A stretch of DNA of 64,000 nucleotides. Origin: Scheffersomyces stipitis CBS 6054 (taxonomy: Eukaryota; Ascomycota; Pichiomycetes; Serinales; Debaryomycetaceae). The DNA lies in assembly GCF_000209165.1 (NCBI RefSeq), contig NC_009046.1, positions 372,001 to 436,000 of the forward strand, given 5' to 3'. The notes beneath the pieces are model-generated. The model saw only the letters and a program-made list of their open reading frames with translations, made no database searches and was not told the DNA's origin. Positions 41,577 to 53,140 of the stretch are shown in pieces (within the stretch, counting starts at the first letter, position 1; the number at the start of each line of letters is the position of its first letter). The position numbers and the translations under genes were made by a program.

Positions 41577-42449
41577 TTATATCAATGGTAATAACGGTTC
41601 AAGCTCGTTTCTGTCTATTAAGTTGTACTCCTTTACGAGACTGATAAAGTGCGCAAAGAATGAGTTCCAATGCGCCTCCAAAGAGAGATGGACGATTTTG
41701 TCAAAATGATTATGGTAAATGTGGGCGAAGATTCTGAACATTTGCCTAGAAATATTCTTACAATCTTTCATGAAGTTCGGTGGAAAAGCACCACCCGTCT
41801 TTGTTGGAAATACTGATTGATCATTGATCTTGTTTGAAATCCAAGCGATCACATATTCGATGTATTGGCATGCTGGCAAGTTGACAGTTTGCCCGTTTCC
41901 ATCCACCCAGAGATAGTTCGCACGTGGTCCAGCATTCATAGTCGGATATGCTTCTGGTGTGACATAGTCTGCTATCACACCGTAAAATTGATTTAGGTTG
42001 TTGAATAACTCAAAAATGTTAAGTGCCAACCACTCACCAAAGTCGACGTACTTAGGCAATTGCACGATGGTTTTAAAAGAGCCCTTGACGAGGGCAGTCT
42101 TAACAAACGGCTCACAAAGGAATAGAGGTAGCTGTTGTTCCTTAATGCTTGACGAGCCATTAAATGCCAGAGTGGATGAGTGAGACGATCTCTTCGGCAG
42201 CATCTGACGTGAACTCTGTTGTCCGGACCTATGTCCCTTGGTTGGAGAATGGCTATTGGCAAACTGGATCTGGTTGTGTACTCTTTGTTGTTTTGTAGGG
42301 GAACCTGGTGTAGCTTTGGTAGGAGATTGTGTTCTTCGTAATGGAGACCCTGACGAGTTCGGATGTGAATACAACGACAGTGAATCTAACTCCTTCTTGT
42401 TTTTTTTGGAACTTCTGCCAAATCCTCTTATGGTGTTAAGGAACGACAT
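41577..42449 (-). CDS. MOB2: Mob2, activator of the Cbk1 kinase
   Basis: Mob2 binds and activates the NDR kinase Cbk1 in the RAM network, which controls polarised growth and daughter-specific transcription. The product is 290 aa. The N-terminal third is Ser/Pro-rich and basic; the Mob/phocein domain begins near residue 105 with LCEPFVKTALVKGSFKTIVQ. It continues with PTMNAGPRANYLW and HIYHNHFDKIVHLSLEAHWN, all Mob2 rather than Mob1 type. The frame stops at TAA after PLLPLI. The next codons in the same frame would read SFEQQGKII before a second stop, which resembles the end of S. cerevisiae Mob2. S. cerevisiae MOB2 has an intron; none is needed here. Confidence 0.95.
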   Translation of the reverse strand: MSFLNTIRGFGRSSKKNKKELDSLSLYSHPNSSGSPLRRTQSPTKATPGSPTKQQRVHNQIQFANSHSPTKGHRSGQQSSRQMLPKRSSHSSTLAFNGSSSIKEQQLPLFLCEPFVKTALVKGSFKTIVQLPKYVDFGEWLALNIFELFNNLNQFYGVIADYVTPEAYPTMNAGPRANYLWVDGNGQTVNLPACQYIEYVIAWISNKINDQSVFPTKTGGAFPPNFMKDCKNISRQMFRIFAHIYHNHFDKIVHLSLEAHWNSFFAHFISLVKEYNLIDRNELEPLLPLI

Positions 42450-42988
42450 CTAGAGAGTAACTATGAATTTGGGAACTGGTGATGGCTCAAGTAAAAGTAT
42501 CGTTTGACCTGAAACTATTAAAAAGATATGATCTGGCAACCAAATGTAAACAGGACTTGCGACAATGTTATCGAAACTTTGACAATTTGGTCGTTCTATA
42601 CCAGTAGTATACTGTCTAAGGATTGAAGAAAAAGGAACTGGAACCTAAAAGTTGGTGGTTTGGGCTGGTGTTGTTTGTTTATGAACTATACCTGAATCAA
42701 TCTGTTAAATAAAAAAATTCAACAAGCAGGTATATAGTCACGTGGAATTCTTACCTATTTCGGTCGTGTTTGTTTTGCTACTAGCATTAACGAGTCTAGT
42801 AGACCATGACAGGTGCTGAGCTTATTACAATATTTCATATTAGAATATGGCATTTATAGTTCACAAATCTAACTTATTATTTGTCTGGCAAATTATGAAG
42901 CACTCATATAATATCGCTTTTATTTGTTAAATAGATACGTTAACTACTTTTATATATGCATGGTATAATTTTACCAGAAAATCTCGAA
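42450..42988. promoter_or_regulatory. MOB2 upstream region
   Basis: 539 bp, AT-rich, with CACGTG at 42739-42744 (290 bp before MOB2). It also contains the 3' flank of PSD1. Confidence 0.5.
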
Positions 42989-44836
42989 TCACACAAAATC
43001 TCCCAATGACTGCCCCATTTTGACCTTTTGACCGATCTGTAAGTTGAACTTGAAGTTTTCGGGGGCTTCAAAGACCAACACCACTGTAGAACCCAACTTG
43101 AATCCACCAACCTCTTGTCCCTTGGACAATGGAACACCGCCTAGTAATCTACTGGCCTTGGTGTACGTAGCTTCGTAAACTGTATTCTTCTTCAATTTCT
43201 TCTTTTCCTTCTTATCTGGCTCTGAACTAGTAGTGGAGAGTGTAGTCAAGTCTGTGGAAGATTCAGAATCGCTGACTCCCTCAAGCAAAGGAGTGTTCTC
43301 ATCAGGGGTAGAATTTCTCAGATATACTTCGTGTTCGTACCTTTCATTGGTCTTCAAGTCCTTATCGAAGTTTACTACAATACTACCGACGTTGGTAGCA
43401 CCTACAGGAATCATCGAGAAAAAGCCATACTTCCAGTAGCCGAGCAAGGCAACTCTTTCGTTCAACACAAAGAGGCCCTGTAAGGTCTTTTGGAAGAAGG
43501 GAGCTACAGAGAATAATTCACCAATAAAGTGTCTTCTCAAAGTAGTCACCCAGTTAGTAGGAGAGTGGTATCTATGATAATCGCCGGGAGCCAAATAGAT
43601 AACTGTGAAATACAATTGCTTGTTTGGGCTAGTTTTGATAGCGTCTAACGGAGTGGGGGCCAAGTTCTTGGCCACGGCCATTTCCTTAGAGAATGTGGCT
43701 CTTGAACCCTTGGCTGTACCATCATGAACATCCTTGTAATCTAATTTGTTAATGTGGTAAGTTTCTGAGCCTTCGCCACCAATTATATCGTCTACAGAAT
43801 ACGAGATTCCGTTGATTTTGGCAAACTCTTCGTGCCTTTCCATAACGGCAAAGTCGTCCAGATTGTAGTCGAAGTCCAAGGAGTGACTTGGTGCTGCCAA
43901 TCTTTGAGTCTTCAACCCTAAAAGAGCGTCAATTGAGTAGGTCATGCCCTTGACCTGTTCGATTTCGCCGTCTTCGATGACACCAAACTTCAACACTTTT
44001 CCGTCAGATGGAGAAACAAGGTCACTATCACCGAGGGGACGGATACCTGGTTTCAACTTACGGTAAAAGAATTCTGAGAGATTACTGTATGTAGTGAGAT
44101 CCGGTTCGTCCATTTCGTCCAAGTTGACACCGAAGAGGGCCGAGTAGAGTCTGTAAGATGGCGACCTGACCCAGACAGGCAAGTTGATCGAGTTGACCTG
44201 GCCCCAGATACGCGAAATGGTCTTTAAGGGTAAAGTCGAATAGGCATACAAGTGCCATGACTGTGGCTTGATACGATACTGGTGAGGACCCGATTCTTCG
44301 TCGTTTTGCTCACCGCGTTCGTAGCTGACTTTGGCAGCAACACCACCCAACACGATGGCCAACGACGTGATGGTCCACCATCTGATAAATCTACGGCGCT
44401 GTTGTCTCCTTTTACGAGCCTCTACAGAGAAGAATCGCTTGTGAAAGTTCTTAGTTTTGACTTTCAACTTCTGGTTGGCATTGGAAAGCGATCTACGGGA
44501 GATTCTCAAGTTGGGGAAGTGGATGTTCTTTCTTGTAGGCATGAACTTAGAGCCCTTGGATGTCCAGGTCGAGTAGTACAAGACGTTCCTCTTGGGGCGA
44601 GGAATCTTGGGGAACTGGTAGTAGTAGGAGGTGAACTGGGAGAAGTTCCGCTTCTGCTGTTGCTCCTGTTGCTGATTCCGCTGCGCCTTGAGTGCGATTT
44701 CGGCCATGGTAGTGGCTCTCAGCAATGGGTGGTTGATATTCATTGTGTGTGGACCAAACACAGTCGAGGGAGACTGAGAGTACTTCATTCTGGGTCTGGC
44801 CAGAGGGGGGCCGAAGAAAGGAGGTCTGAAGGCCAT
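42989..44836 (-). CDS. PSD1: Mitochondrial phosphatidylserine decarboxylase
   Basis: Psd1 makes phosphatidylethanolamine from phosphatidylserine at the mitochondrial inner membrane. 615 aa from the ATG at 44834-44836; the frame extends to a GTG at 44908. Seen: a long Arg/Gln-rich targeting region, a membrane segment at about residues 146-165 ([16 protein letters not shown]), the decarboxylase core with [11 protein letters not shown] and [16 protein letters not shown], and the self-cleavage motif LGST at 581-584, where the chain is cut before Ser583 to form the pyruvoyl group. A Ser/Thr/acidic insert at about residues 485-530 is species-variable. It adjoins APC1, as in S. cerevisiae (YNL169C/YNL172W, from memory). 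Confidence 0.95.
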   Translation of the reverse strand: MAFRPPFFGPPLARPRMKYSQSPSTVFGPHTMNINHPLLRATTMAEIALKAQRNQQQEQQQKRNFSQFTSYYYQFPKIPRPKRNVLYYSTWTSKGSKFMPTRKNIHFPNLRISRRSLSNANQKLKVKTKNFHKRFFSVEARKRRQQRRRFIRWWTITSLAIVLGGVAAKVSYERGEQNDEESGPHQYRIKPQSWHLYAYSTLPLKTISRIWGQVNSINLPVWVRSPSYRLYSALFGVNLDEMDEPDLTTYSNLSEFFYRKLKPGIRPLGDSDLVSPSDGKVLKFGVIEDGEIEQVKGMTYSIDALLGLKTQRLAAPSHSLDFDYNLDDFAVMERHEEFAKINGISYSVDDIIGGEGSETYHINKLDYKDVHDGTAKGSRATFSKEMAVAKNLAPTPLDAIKTSPNKQLYFTVIYLAPGDYHRYHSPTNWVTTLRRHFIGELFSVAPFFQKTLQGLFVLNERVALLGYWKYGFFSMIPVGATNVGSIVVNFDKDLKTNERYEHEVYLRNSTPDENTPLLEGVSDSESSTDLTTLSTTSSEPDKKEKKKLKKNTVYEATYTKASRLLGGVPLSKGQEVGGFKLGSTVVLVFEAPENFKFNLQIGQKVKMGQSLGDFV

Positions 44837-45592
44837 AACAAAAGAAGGGACAAAAATAGGTAATCTGATGGTTATATAATAATATGGTCTAACTTTGGGA
44901 CTGGGCACGGTTTATTCAGTTGAGAAACGTAGCACTATCAACAAAAGTTGTCGAAAGTTTGTTTAACTAGTGTGAAGGTTTACTACGTAAACTGGTATAT
45001 TATTTTTTTTCATCGTGTGCGGTAGTATTATTGTTTTTTTACGAGACGTTTTTCAGCCTAACCGTCTGATTGGTAGCCTCAGCAGCACAATAATGTGTCC
45101 CGTGAATCTACAGTCTATATACAAATATCACTGAACCACTCCACCTGTTCTTCTGCGCTATGCTCTACTCTTCACGGAACGATCAGGTTCTACCTTTACG
45201 ATACTACTCTACACTACACTGTATTTTACGGCTTATTTATGGCATTGTACCCTGACAGTTATATTCTAGACTTTCGCACCTCCCAGTTAGGAATCACATG
45301 AGATCTTCCTACTACATTCAGGTCACTATTGTCGTGTGTCGTCAATCCCAATCCTCTTGTGCGGTTTGTTGACTCCACCTCAGATTCTAGCAAATATGCA
45401 GAGTAGTCATACAGAATGAGTCGTCCTGGTTTCTAGTTCGATCCCTGGAAATTGGGCAAGCGTGCCTGACACTTGTGGCTCTTTCTTACATGACAATTCG
45501 CGTCAAAGCCATCCACTATCCACTAACATTTTAACTATTGTTGTTACAGTAGACTTCATGTAGATGTAGATGCACTCCATTGCCTGAGGTAC
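44837..45592. other. Intergenic PSD1 / APC1
   Basis: 756 bp between two genes on the minus strand: the PSD1 promoter and the APC1 3' flank. Two T-runs lie near 45003-45041. The frame at 45095-45301 has no ATG start and no resemblance to a family. Confidence 0.5.
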
Positions 45593-48500
45593 TTAGGAAA
45601 TTGCCCACACCTCTTGCTTCAATTGGTCAATAAACTCCACCGAAACATAGTGTAGTTCGCTGTTCATGAGTCTGTCAGAATACGAAAACAAAAGCTTCAA
45701 GTTCCAGAGATCTTCCATCGACTGGGGCGAATTGGCCATTCGGGCTAAATCGATCTTATTGTCAATGATATTGAAGATTGAAAGCTCGGTGCTGTAGGCA
45801 TGAGAATCGTCATTCTCACTGCACTCGTAGAGTAACACCTGTTTCTCGTAGTCATCGATATGACCCATAGCTTCCAACTTAAGCAACGTAGACACATCTT
45901 CACTGATCTTGATTTCTCCGTTTTCAATTTGTAACGACTTGTTTTCATTTTTGATCAACGACCCAATGGACGGTGATAGCAACTTAAAGTTTCTTCTCTT
46001 GTAGACAAAAACCGTAAGCGACTTCTTAAATATTTCCAAGTATTCAGAATTCAACTCAAAGTCGATCTGTGCATTGAAGTAATCCCGCGACCGCGTTTGA
46101 ATGGTCAAGATTTCGTCAAGAGGAGGCAACAAACATGGCGATAATGCCTCTTTCACTTCACCATTCTTGAGCAGAATTGAAACGGGAATCTTGAGAGGAT
46201 TGTGTGAATTGACATCACGGATAATCAAGCATCGAGGTTCTACCGACAAAGCCCAGAAGTGTCGCAAGGCCTGAAGATGTACATCGACTTCGCTGTTTTC
46301 ATTTGGATAGATTGGATACAAAGAGGTTATCAAGCATGCAATTGCAAAATTAGAATTGCCAAAGGCATATTGGCCACCACCGAGGAACAAGAACCCCAAT
46401 GCGGTGTTAATAGCCATATAGTTTCCATATCCCATCTCCTTATTAGTATCGTCGTGTAATATTCTTAATCTTCTGAAAGTTTCTAAGTCTCCACTTCCTG
46501 CCATTACAACCGAAAGTGATAATGCAATCAAGTTCCTGATTTTTCCGGCGCATTGATGAGCAATCTTTTGGTCATAATTATTAGTGTTGAACGACGAAAT
46601 CCTCATCATCAAGTCCAAATAATGCAACAAAGTGTTTCTGACAGTGCTGTCATGACTGGAAGCATACTTCACTGCCATTGAAAGACATGAACCCCCCAAG
46701 ATATTGAAAAATCCCAATTGGTCACTATCAAGAACTTGAATATGACCTTTACCATACTTTTCGAAAAGGACTGATGGCACTTCAGATTGTACCCATTCAA
46801 CCGATTTTCCAATATCATTCCAAAGAATTAGATTCTTAGCGATGCTTCGAAGCAATAGCAAATCAGGTCGAATATAATCTAGCATTTGTTCAGTATTAGG
46901 AACTTTTAGCTTATTGGCAACAGTAGCATTCTCGGTCTTGATATAGATGAAACCGAGAGCCATAATTGCTCCACAACATGACTTGTCAAGTTCTTGTACT
47001 GGTTGATAGTCTTTCATGGACGTAGCAAGTGAAGATAATCTGTCAACAACATGAGTATCATTGAGCCCACTTAAATCATTTCCTTTTCCTAAATTGACCA
47101 AACCAAGAGAAATACCAGCAGCCAATCTGTACCCTTCATGAATTTGTTCTGTATCATTCTGGGACACAGAACTTGTAATCTGGGAGAGTAGAATTTCACT
47201 CATACGGCGATGTTGACTCTCAAGATAAAGTAAACCTATCCCGATTAAACCAGCAGTTTGCACCATAATTGGAACATTTAAGTCATTTGCACCCTGTGGA
47301 AGCAAAGCCACAGCGTGAACAGACAATACCTTGGTTAATTTATTATCCATGGATCCTCTTATACTAGCTGCCATACCAATCAACAAGCCAACACTTGTGA
47401 GAGGATGTTTAGGACCAAGATAGTTGTAAATGTGCCATTCCTCTAGCTTCTTTAGATGGCCATTCAATCCTAGTCCTAATAAGAAGCCTGCATGTTGAGT
47501 ATTCAATTCGGGTGGTTTGTTAAAAATGATCCAACTTCCCGTAATACCCTTAGCTTCTCTACTAATACTTAAACCAGAAGAAACGCCGTTATGGAAGTAC
47601 CCCCATTCTGAAATCTTAGCAGGTATGGATCCATCGGAAAGAATGATATTAGTCATAGTGGGGGCGATCAAAGTGTTTAGGTTGAACTTGGGCACGGGAA
47701 ACTTCTCAGTTAGCAATGGTTTACGACCAGCGTAGAATAATGCTGCCCTTCCCAAGGGTATTGTAAGAGTTCTTAATGCCACGAGAGCAGCTAAATTTCT
47801 TTGTTGAAGAACCAAATCATATTCACTGATACCTTCCTCAGCAAGTAAAGTTGCCGTTTGCGTCTTGGTTTGATGCAAAAGTGTAGTAATCTCATAATAT
47901 CTTCTATCGTAGTCAAAGATTAACTTTGTTAAGCCAATTCTATCAGCCTCTGACTGTCCATCCCAAGGCGATATCGATTCATACTTTGTAAGGACATTTG
48001 AGAGAATAGAGCTAATACTTTTCACCTCAACTTTCGACCCTGTAAAACTTCGTGGATTGGAGTTTCTGGATAAGAACATAGTAAGGTCCTTTCTGCCTAC
48101 CAACTCCAAGGTCTTGTTTGTCCATGCAAATGATGGATTTTCCTGGCAAAGCAGGATGGCCTCTTTGAGGAGAATGCTGATTCCAGGAGGATAGGTTTCT
48201 AGCTCTCCTCTCGTTATTCCATATTCACACATCATGTCGACCACTGCCGTGGGTCCAAAATTTGGTGACACGAGTATTTCGAAAAGCTTTAGAATGCAAT
48301 GCGTTCTAGGAGTTATAAGGGAGTCCACTGAATCACTCTCCTCCAGCAATTGTGAAAACGTTAGGTATCTTATAATCTTACCTGTGAACAAACTGGCTAG
48401 AGATTCAAAAAGATTTGGAGCTGAATCTAGCATTAGCAACAGAAGAAATCTGACCGATTTATCTATACTGCTGAAGTCAATTAAATAGTACTTCGTCCAG

Positions 48501-50311
48501 GATTCTGGCCAACCCATCCAAACTGTGAATTGTGCTAGGAGGACTCCAAGTTTATTCAAACATGACTTGCTTGTACAATCTAATCTTGCCTCTTCGCGAA
48601 GTAGATGCAATGATAATGCAATATATGAAGCAAGGTCGCCGTAGTTGACTTTTGAATCAAGACATTCCAGTAACCTCTTTGCTGATGGTAATAGATTAGT
48701 GATCTCGTTAGGGGTACATTGTTCAATTCCATCTTGAAATGGGAAAAATAGGGTAAGTAATGCGATTACCAAGGCATTCCATTCATCCTTGGACTCATCT
48801 AATGCAAGTGCAGACCTCCATAGCATCCAGATGGTCTCTGTTACTTTAGACCCTGACAAGTATTTAAAAGAATGCAAACAATTGGCTACAAATTCGTTGT
48901 TTGGTTGAAGCAATAATCTGATCGTACCCACATTGCCATCCTTATATTTAATGGCCAAGTTTTCTTCGAAAGAGCTCTGTAAACCATCGACATTGGGGAA
49001 CTTCAGTTTCAAGTATATCTTTTGAGAAGATACATCAACAAATGGATTGACGAGAATGATGGAGCCATCTTCTTTTAATGCAATAACAAATCCCTCCATT
49101 TTTCGACTGTTTAGAGGAATACATTCTTTACAAGTTATCTGATAGCAATGGTGGAAATGATTGGAATGATGCTTGTACAAGTATACCCGTGCTTCTTTCT
49201 TCAATTTATTAACCACTACTATGGCTTCTTGCTCTTCAAAGTTTATGCCAAAAACTTGCATATGAGCTTTATCTGTATTTGTAGGAAGCACATCAGTTCT
49301 AGTCAATATCATATCTCGTCTCAAAATGGGTACTTCATGTGCTACATGTGACTTACGTTTTGTATTATCGGGAAAGTTGTTCTCTGTTCCCATTCTAGCA
49401 ATAGACGATATGTCTGCTAATAGAGTACTCGTTCTTTTTTTCTCCATATTCAACGACAATACGTTTTGATTAACCCCAGATGATCCTACAGAGGCATCAA
49501 AGTGTCCTTCTTCTTCTAATACTCTGGAAGGATTGGGTGTAGAAAGCAAGGAGTAGTTCCTTCGCAGATACTTTGTACCTGAATCTAATATCTTCGTACC
49601 TCTATGTGACGCTCGTATACTGTAGATTATGACGTTTCTCTCTTGAGGATTAAATGTAGCACATAAAGACGATGTCTTGTTCAACCCTTGTCTAGGAAAA
49701 GAGAGTAAAACTTCATTCGGCGACACAATTGATGTGGACGAAGTGGCTATAATCCGGAAATCGCCTATTGGATCTACCAAAGTAAGGAATTTTGCCCCTC
49801 CCAACTGAGACAATTGTATACTTTCTTGGGTATTGCTCAATTCGGCCAGATTGACATCTCTTTCTAAAACAAGCCCTGACTCAAATGGGAAAGCATTCTT
49901 GACAGCAAATGGAAAACTGACTACATAATTTCTGCCATCGGAATAGTAGATATTGGCTGCTTTACGGAAACAAACTACAAGACATTCGGCTGATGAATTG
50001 CTTGCTTCTCGATCTGGCTTTTGGTGATGGCTGTTTCTCTTATGTAAATTGGTTCCGCCGTACAATGAAAATCCTATATAGTTGACGCTGTTGAACGACG
50101 TAAATGTTGCAGTCACGATATCTTCTTCAAAAGCCAATTTCTTTGAAACAGAGGATCCAACTAATATTATGACTTCTCTTGTAGATGTGAGAAGCTGTCT
50201 ATAATGACTGAATAGCTGTATGGAATAAGGAGAGGTCGAGAAAGGAACCTGTAACTCGTCTTTTAGACTCAACGCCGGCAGCGAGAGTACTTGTGACTGC
50301 TTTTCAGACAT
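45593..50311 (-). CDS. APC1: Anaphase-promoting complex subunit 1
   Basis: Apc1 is the largest scaffold of the APC/C ubiquitin ligase that triggers anaphase and mitotic exit. 1572 aa from the ATG at 50309-50311; the frame extends to a TTG at 50359. The N-terminal half is the variable beta-propeller-like part. The C-terminal half carries the proteasome/cyclosome (PC) repeats, for example GLLIGMAASIRGSM, VQTAGLIGIGLLYL, YRLAAGISLGLVNLG and CCGAIMALGFIYI at about residues 1000-1165. WNDIGKSVEWVQSEVP is another Apc1 phrase. A TCACGTGA palindrome lies at 50398-50405, about 90 bp upstream. Confidence 0.93.
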   Translation of the reverse strand: MSEKQSQVLSLPALSLKDELQVPFSTSPYSIQLFSHYRQLLTSTREVIILVGSSVSKKLAFEEDIVTATFTSFNSVNYIGFSLYGGTNLHKRNSHHQKPDREASNSSAECLVVCFRKAANIYYSDGRNYVVSFPFAVKNAFPFESGLVLERDVNLAELSNTQESIQLSQLGGAKFLTLVDPIGDFRIIATSSTSIVSPNEVLLSFPRQGLNKTSSLCATFNPQERNVIIYSIRASHRGTKILDSGTKYLRRNYSLLSTPNPSRVLEEEGHFDASVGSSGVNQNVLSLNMEKKRTSTLLADISSIARMGTENNFPDNTKRKSHVAHEVPILRRDMILTRTDVLPTNTDKAHMQVFGINFEEQEAIVVVNKLKKEARVYLYKHHSNHFHHCYQITCKECIPLNSRKMEGFVIALKEDGSIILVNPFVDVSSQKIYLKLKFPNVDGLQSSFEENLAIKYKDGNVGTIRLLLQPNNEFVANCLHSFKYLSGSKVTETIWMLWRSALALDESKDEWNALVIALLTLFFPFQDGIEQCTPNEITNLLPSAKRLLECLDSKVNYGDLASYIALSLHLLREEARLDCTSKSCLNKLGVLLAQFTVWMGWPESWTKYYLIDFSSIDKSVRFLLLLMLDSAPNLFESLASLFTGKIIRYLTFSQLLEESDSVDSLITPRTHCILKLFEILVSPNFGPTAVVDMMCEYGITRGELETYPPGISILLKEAILLCQENPSFAWTNKTLELVGRKDLTMFLSRNSNPRSFTGSKVEVKSISSILSNVLTKYESISPWDGQSEADRIGLTKLIFDYDRRYYEITTLLHQTKTQTATLLAEEGISEYDLVLQQRNLAALVALRTLTIPLGRAALFYAGRKPLLTEKFPVPKFNLNTLIAPTMTNIILSDGSIPAKISEWGYFHNGVSSGLSISREAKGITGSWIIFNKPPELNTQHAGFLLGLGLNGHLKKLEEWHIYNYLGPKHPLTSVGLLIGMAASIRGSMDNKLTKVLSVHAVALLPQGANDLNVPIMVQTAGLIGIGLLYLESQHRRMSEILLSQITSSVSQNDTEQIHEGYRLAAGISLGLVNLGKGNDLSGLNDTHVVDRLSSLATSMKDYQPVQELDKSCCGAIMALGFIYIKTENATVANKLKVPNTEQMLDYIRPDLLLLRSIAKNLILWNDIGKSVEWVQSEVPSVLFEKYGKGHIQVLDSDQLGFFNILGGSCLSMAVKYASSHDSTVRNTLLHYLDLMMRISSFNTNNYDQKIAHQCAGKIRNLIALSLSVVMAGSGDLETFRRLRILHDDTNKEMGYGNYMAINTALGFLFLGGGQYAFGNSNFAIACLITSLYPIYPNENSEVDVHLQALRHFWALSVEPRCLIIRDVNSHNPLKIPVSILLKNGEVKEALSPCLLPPLDEILTIQTRSRDYFNAQIDFELNSEYLEIFKKSLTVFVYKRRNFKLLSPSIGSLIKNENKSLQIENGEIKISEDVSTLLKLEAMGHIDDYEKQVLLYECSENDDSHAYSTELSIFNIIDNKIDLARMANSPQSMEDLWNLKLLFSYSDRLMNSELHYVSVEFIDQLKQEVWAIS

Positions 50312-50563
50312 TTGATTCCGTTTGTCTCTATAGGGAATAAAATTGAATAGAAGTTGCAAACAGAATTAATGTTGAAGTGGATCTGTTTGTTTATATATCA
50401 CGTGATTTATACTGAAAGAGCCGAAGAAAGTGATAGTGATTTAGTGCTTACTCTAGCTCTAGTCTATTTTCTACTCTACATACTCTACACTTTTTTATAT
50501 ACACTGCTTTCAATTCATACTCTATATACAAGAGCCTCAACCACTAAATATACAACTAGTAGC

Positions 50564-51856
50564 CTACTCGAGGATTCTGGTGATCAAACCAGTACCAACG
50601 GTCTTACCACCTTCTCTGATGTTGAAACGTTGGTTGACTTCGATTGGAGTAGCCTTAATCAACTCGCCAACCATTTCGATGTTGTCACCTGGCATGACCA
50701 TCTGAGAGTGGTCAACACCTTCACCCTCTGGGAAAGAGAAGGAGCATGTGACGTCGGTGGTTCTGAAGAAAGCTTGAGGCTTGTAGTTTTCACCGAAAGG
50801 AGAGTGACGGCCACCCTCTTCAGTGGTCAAAACATACAAAGAGGCCAAGAACTTCTTGTGCGAAGTGACGGTGCCTGGCTTGGCCAACACCATACCTCTC
50901 TTGACTTCGTCTCTCTTAACACCTCTCAACAAGACACCACAGTTGTCACCAGCTAAAGCTGAGTCCAATTCCTTCTTGAACATTTCGATACCAGTAACAG
51001 TGGTCTTGAATGGCTTGTCGAAGTTACCGACGATTTCGATTTCTTCACCCTTTTTCAACACACCTCTTTCGACTCTACCAGTCACAACAGTACCTCTACC
51101 AGAGATGGAGAAGACATCTTCAACAGGCAAAAGGAAAGGTTGTTCCAAGTCACGAGTTGGGGTAGGGATATGTTCATCGACAGCATCCAACAACTTGTCA
51201 ATGGCTTCCTTACCGATTTCTGGTTGCTTACCTTCTAAGGCGCAAAGGGCAGAACCCATGATAACTGGGGTGTTGTCACCGTCGAAACCGTAGGTGGACA
51301 ATAATTCTCTCATTTCCATTTCAACCAACTCCAACATCTCAGGATCGTCAATGGTATCAACCTTGTTAACAAACACAACCAATTCTTGCACACCAACTTG
51401 TCTGGCCAACAACAAGTGCTCTCTGGTCTGAGGCATCTGGCCGTCAGTGGCAGCAACGACAATGATAGCACCGTCCATCTGGGCGGCACCAGTAATCATG
51501 TTCTTGATGTAATCGGCGTGACCTGGACAGTCAACATGGGCATAGTGTCTCTTGTCAGTCTCGTATTCAACGTGGGCAGTGGAGATAGTGATACCTCTGG
51601 CCCTTTCTTCAGGAGCTCTGTCAATGGAAGAGTAGTCCAAGAAGTTGGCACCACCCTTTTCCGACAAAACCTTGGTGATGGCAGCAGTCAAGGTCGTTTT
51701 ACCGTGATCGACGTGACCAATGGTACCAATGTTCACATGGGGCTTGGAACGGTCAAAGGCTGCGTATCCTCTGGTCAAGGCAGGACGGAACTTCAACACA
51801 CCGACACGGCCGGCGGTACGTAAAGCACTCACGGTGCTCACTACACTTCTGTACAT
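50564..51856 (-). CDS. TUF1: Mitochondrial elongation factor Tu
   Basis: Delivers aminoacyl-tRNA to mitochondrial ribosomes. The product is 430 aa. Residues 1-32 are an Arg-rich presequence; the bacterial-type EF-Tu core follows at [17 protein letters not shown]. The GTP motifs are G1 GHVDHGKT (47-54), G2 [10 protein letters not shown]3 DCPGHADY and G4 NKVD. Domains 2 and 3 are complete, ending [15 protein letters not shown]-rich, biased codon use indicates strong expression. The start is the ATG at 51854-51856. With MST1 and RPO41 it forms part of the mitochondrial gene-expression set in this window, though the genes are not adjacent. Confidence 0.97.
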   Translation of the reverse strand: MYRSVVSTVSALRTAGRVGVLKFRPALTRGYAAFDRSKPHVNIGTIGHVDHGKTTLTAAITKVLSEKGGANFLDYSSIDRAPEERARGITISTAHVEYETDKRHYAHVDCPGHADYIKNMITGAAQMDGAIIVVAATDGQMPQTREHLLLARQVGVQELVVFVNKVDTIDDPEMLELVEMEMRELLSTYGFDGDNTPVIMGSALCALEGKQPEIGKEAIDKLLDAVDEHIPTPTRDLEQPFLLPVEDVFSISGRGTVVTGRVERGVLKKGEEIEIVGNFDKPFKTTVTGIEMFKKELDSALAGDNCGVLLRGVKRDEVKRGMVLAKPGTVTSHKKFLASLYVLTTEEGGRHSPFGENYKPQAFFRTTDVTCSFSFPEGEGVDHSQMVMPGDNIEMVGELIKATPIEVNQRFNIREGGKTVGTGLITRILE

Positions 51857-52261
51857 CGTAGAAATTGGGCACTGACGAGTTTTAGTAGGTGATGAAAAGA
51901 ACAGCTGACATCAGTTCATCCAATTGGACTCTGAAAAATTGGATCGCCAGATGTCGGGAATTTGCGGGTAACACTGAAAAGTTATGTAAGCGATGTCGCA
52001 GTTTTGTATGCAGGATGGTATTCTAACCAAGAGCGTGAGACAATATGCTACTATATTTGTATGAGATACCAAGTGCTAGTGAATGGAAACCGTTACGCTA
52101 ACTCTTTCCAATGTTATATTGTAGTAGCAATGTGTAATTCATAACTTTATATTCGATGTTCATGGCATTATGTTGTTCTGCTATAGGACACTACGTCTTT
52201 AGCTATTGTCTTTTGCAATCGGTTATCTACAGTACCAATAGTAGTATTACTTTAGCAAACT
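51857..52261. promoter_or_regulatory. TUF1 upstream region
   Basis: 405 bp between the TUF1 start and the stop of the PQ-loop gene. Nothing recognisable. Confidence 0.45.
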
Positions 52262-53140
52262 CTACAACAACGGAGCTGCCTCTTCACCGTCGATTTCCTG
52301 CTCCTGGAGGTTTTCGGCGATGATTCTCTCTACTGCTAAACGCTCAGCCAACTCCGCATCCTGTCCCTTATTGTGGAAGTACTCATAGTACAAACACATA
52401 GCCAACAAAACACCCTGAAGCAGAGCAGCGACCAAGTACGACACCCACGAACTCCAATGCGAGCCCTTGGTGAAGAACAATGTGGCAGTGAATACAAACC
52501 CACCAGGAGTCTGGATACACATCATTCCTATCGACAACGTACCTGGGTGCTTCAAGGTGTAAGTAGTGTAGATTTGGGGCACATACTTGATCACCGTTAA
52601 CAACGTCGACAACAATCCATTGATGCTGGCAATTGAGTAGAGCACCGACTTGTCTGAATAGAGACCTACTACTATCTGAACAATCGAAACTACTCCATGT
52701 AAAGCTACGAGTTTACCGACTTGCACTATACGTTGGTACTCGTGTTTATCCTGTTTCAACGAGTTTTGTGTCAAGATAAGCACAAAAACTAGAATCAATA
52801 TGGCACAAGTGCACTGCAATCCGATTTGGACCAAGTTGAGTTGTGAATTGATACAGTTAAAGGTGTTGAGTGCTCCGGTGGCACAGCAGTGTCTGGCTTT
52901 GGAAGATACTAAAATGATATTCGTTAGGGTGAAGATGGAGGAACACGATCCCAAAAGCAAAAAGTTGGTTGACAAACCTTCTGACGTTCTTTTGGAGTAT
53001 ATCCGATGGTATTGTGGAAGATAACTGATAAAAATCCCTAATGTTATCAAGATCAGAAAGATAAGATTGACTGTCGAGGCACCTTCAAACACTGAGCATG
53101 AGTCGTCTCGTATAACGAGGCCGCGGGGTATGTGTAACAT
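52262..53140 (-). CDS. PQ-loop repeat membrane protein
   Basis: 292 aa with about seven hydrophobic segments and two PQ-loop motifs: YLPQYHRIYSKRTSEGLS (Pro42-Gln43) and YVPQIYTTYTLKHPGTLS (Pro188-Gln189). PQ-loop proteins include lysosomal/vacuolar amino acid exporters (cystinosin, Ypq1-3) and less studied members such as S. cerevisiae YDR090C, which this resembles most in my memory. The substrate is unknown. A Cys-containing loop lies between segments 3 and 4, and the C-terminal tail is acidic. The start is the ATG at 53138-53140. Confidence 0.85.
   Translation of the reverse strand: MLHIPRGLVIRDDSCSVFEGASTVNLIFLILITLGIFISYLPQYHRIYSKRTSEGLSTNFLLLGSCSSIFTLTNIILVSSKARHCCATGALNTFNCINSQLNLVQIGLQCTCAILILVFVLILTQNSLKQDKHEYQRIVQVGKLVALHGVVSIVQIVVGLYSDKSVLYSIASINGLLSTLLTVIKYVPQIYTTYTLKHPGTLSIGMMCIQTPGGFVFTATLFFTKGSHWSSWVSYLVAALLQGVLLAMCLYYEYFHNKGQDAELAERLAVERIIAENLQEQEIDGEEAAPLL

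Noticed and set aside
45095..45301. 68-codon frame between PSD1 and APC1
   Set aside because: Begins with GTG, is repetitive in Thr/Tyr, and has no family resemblance.
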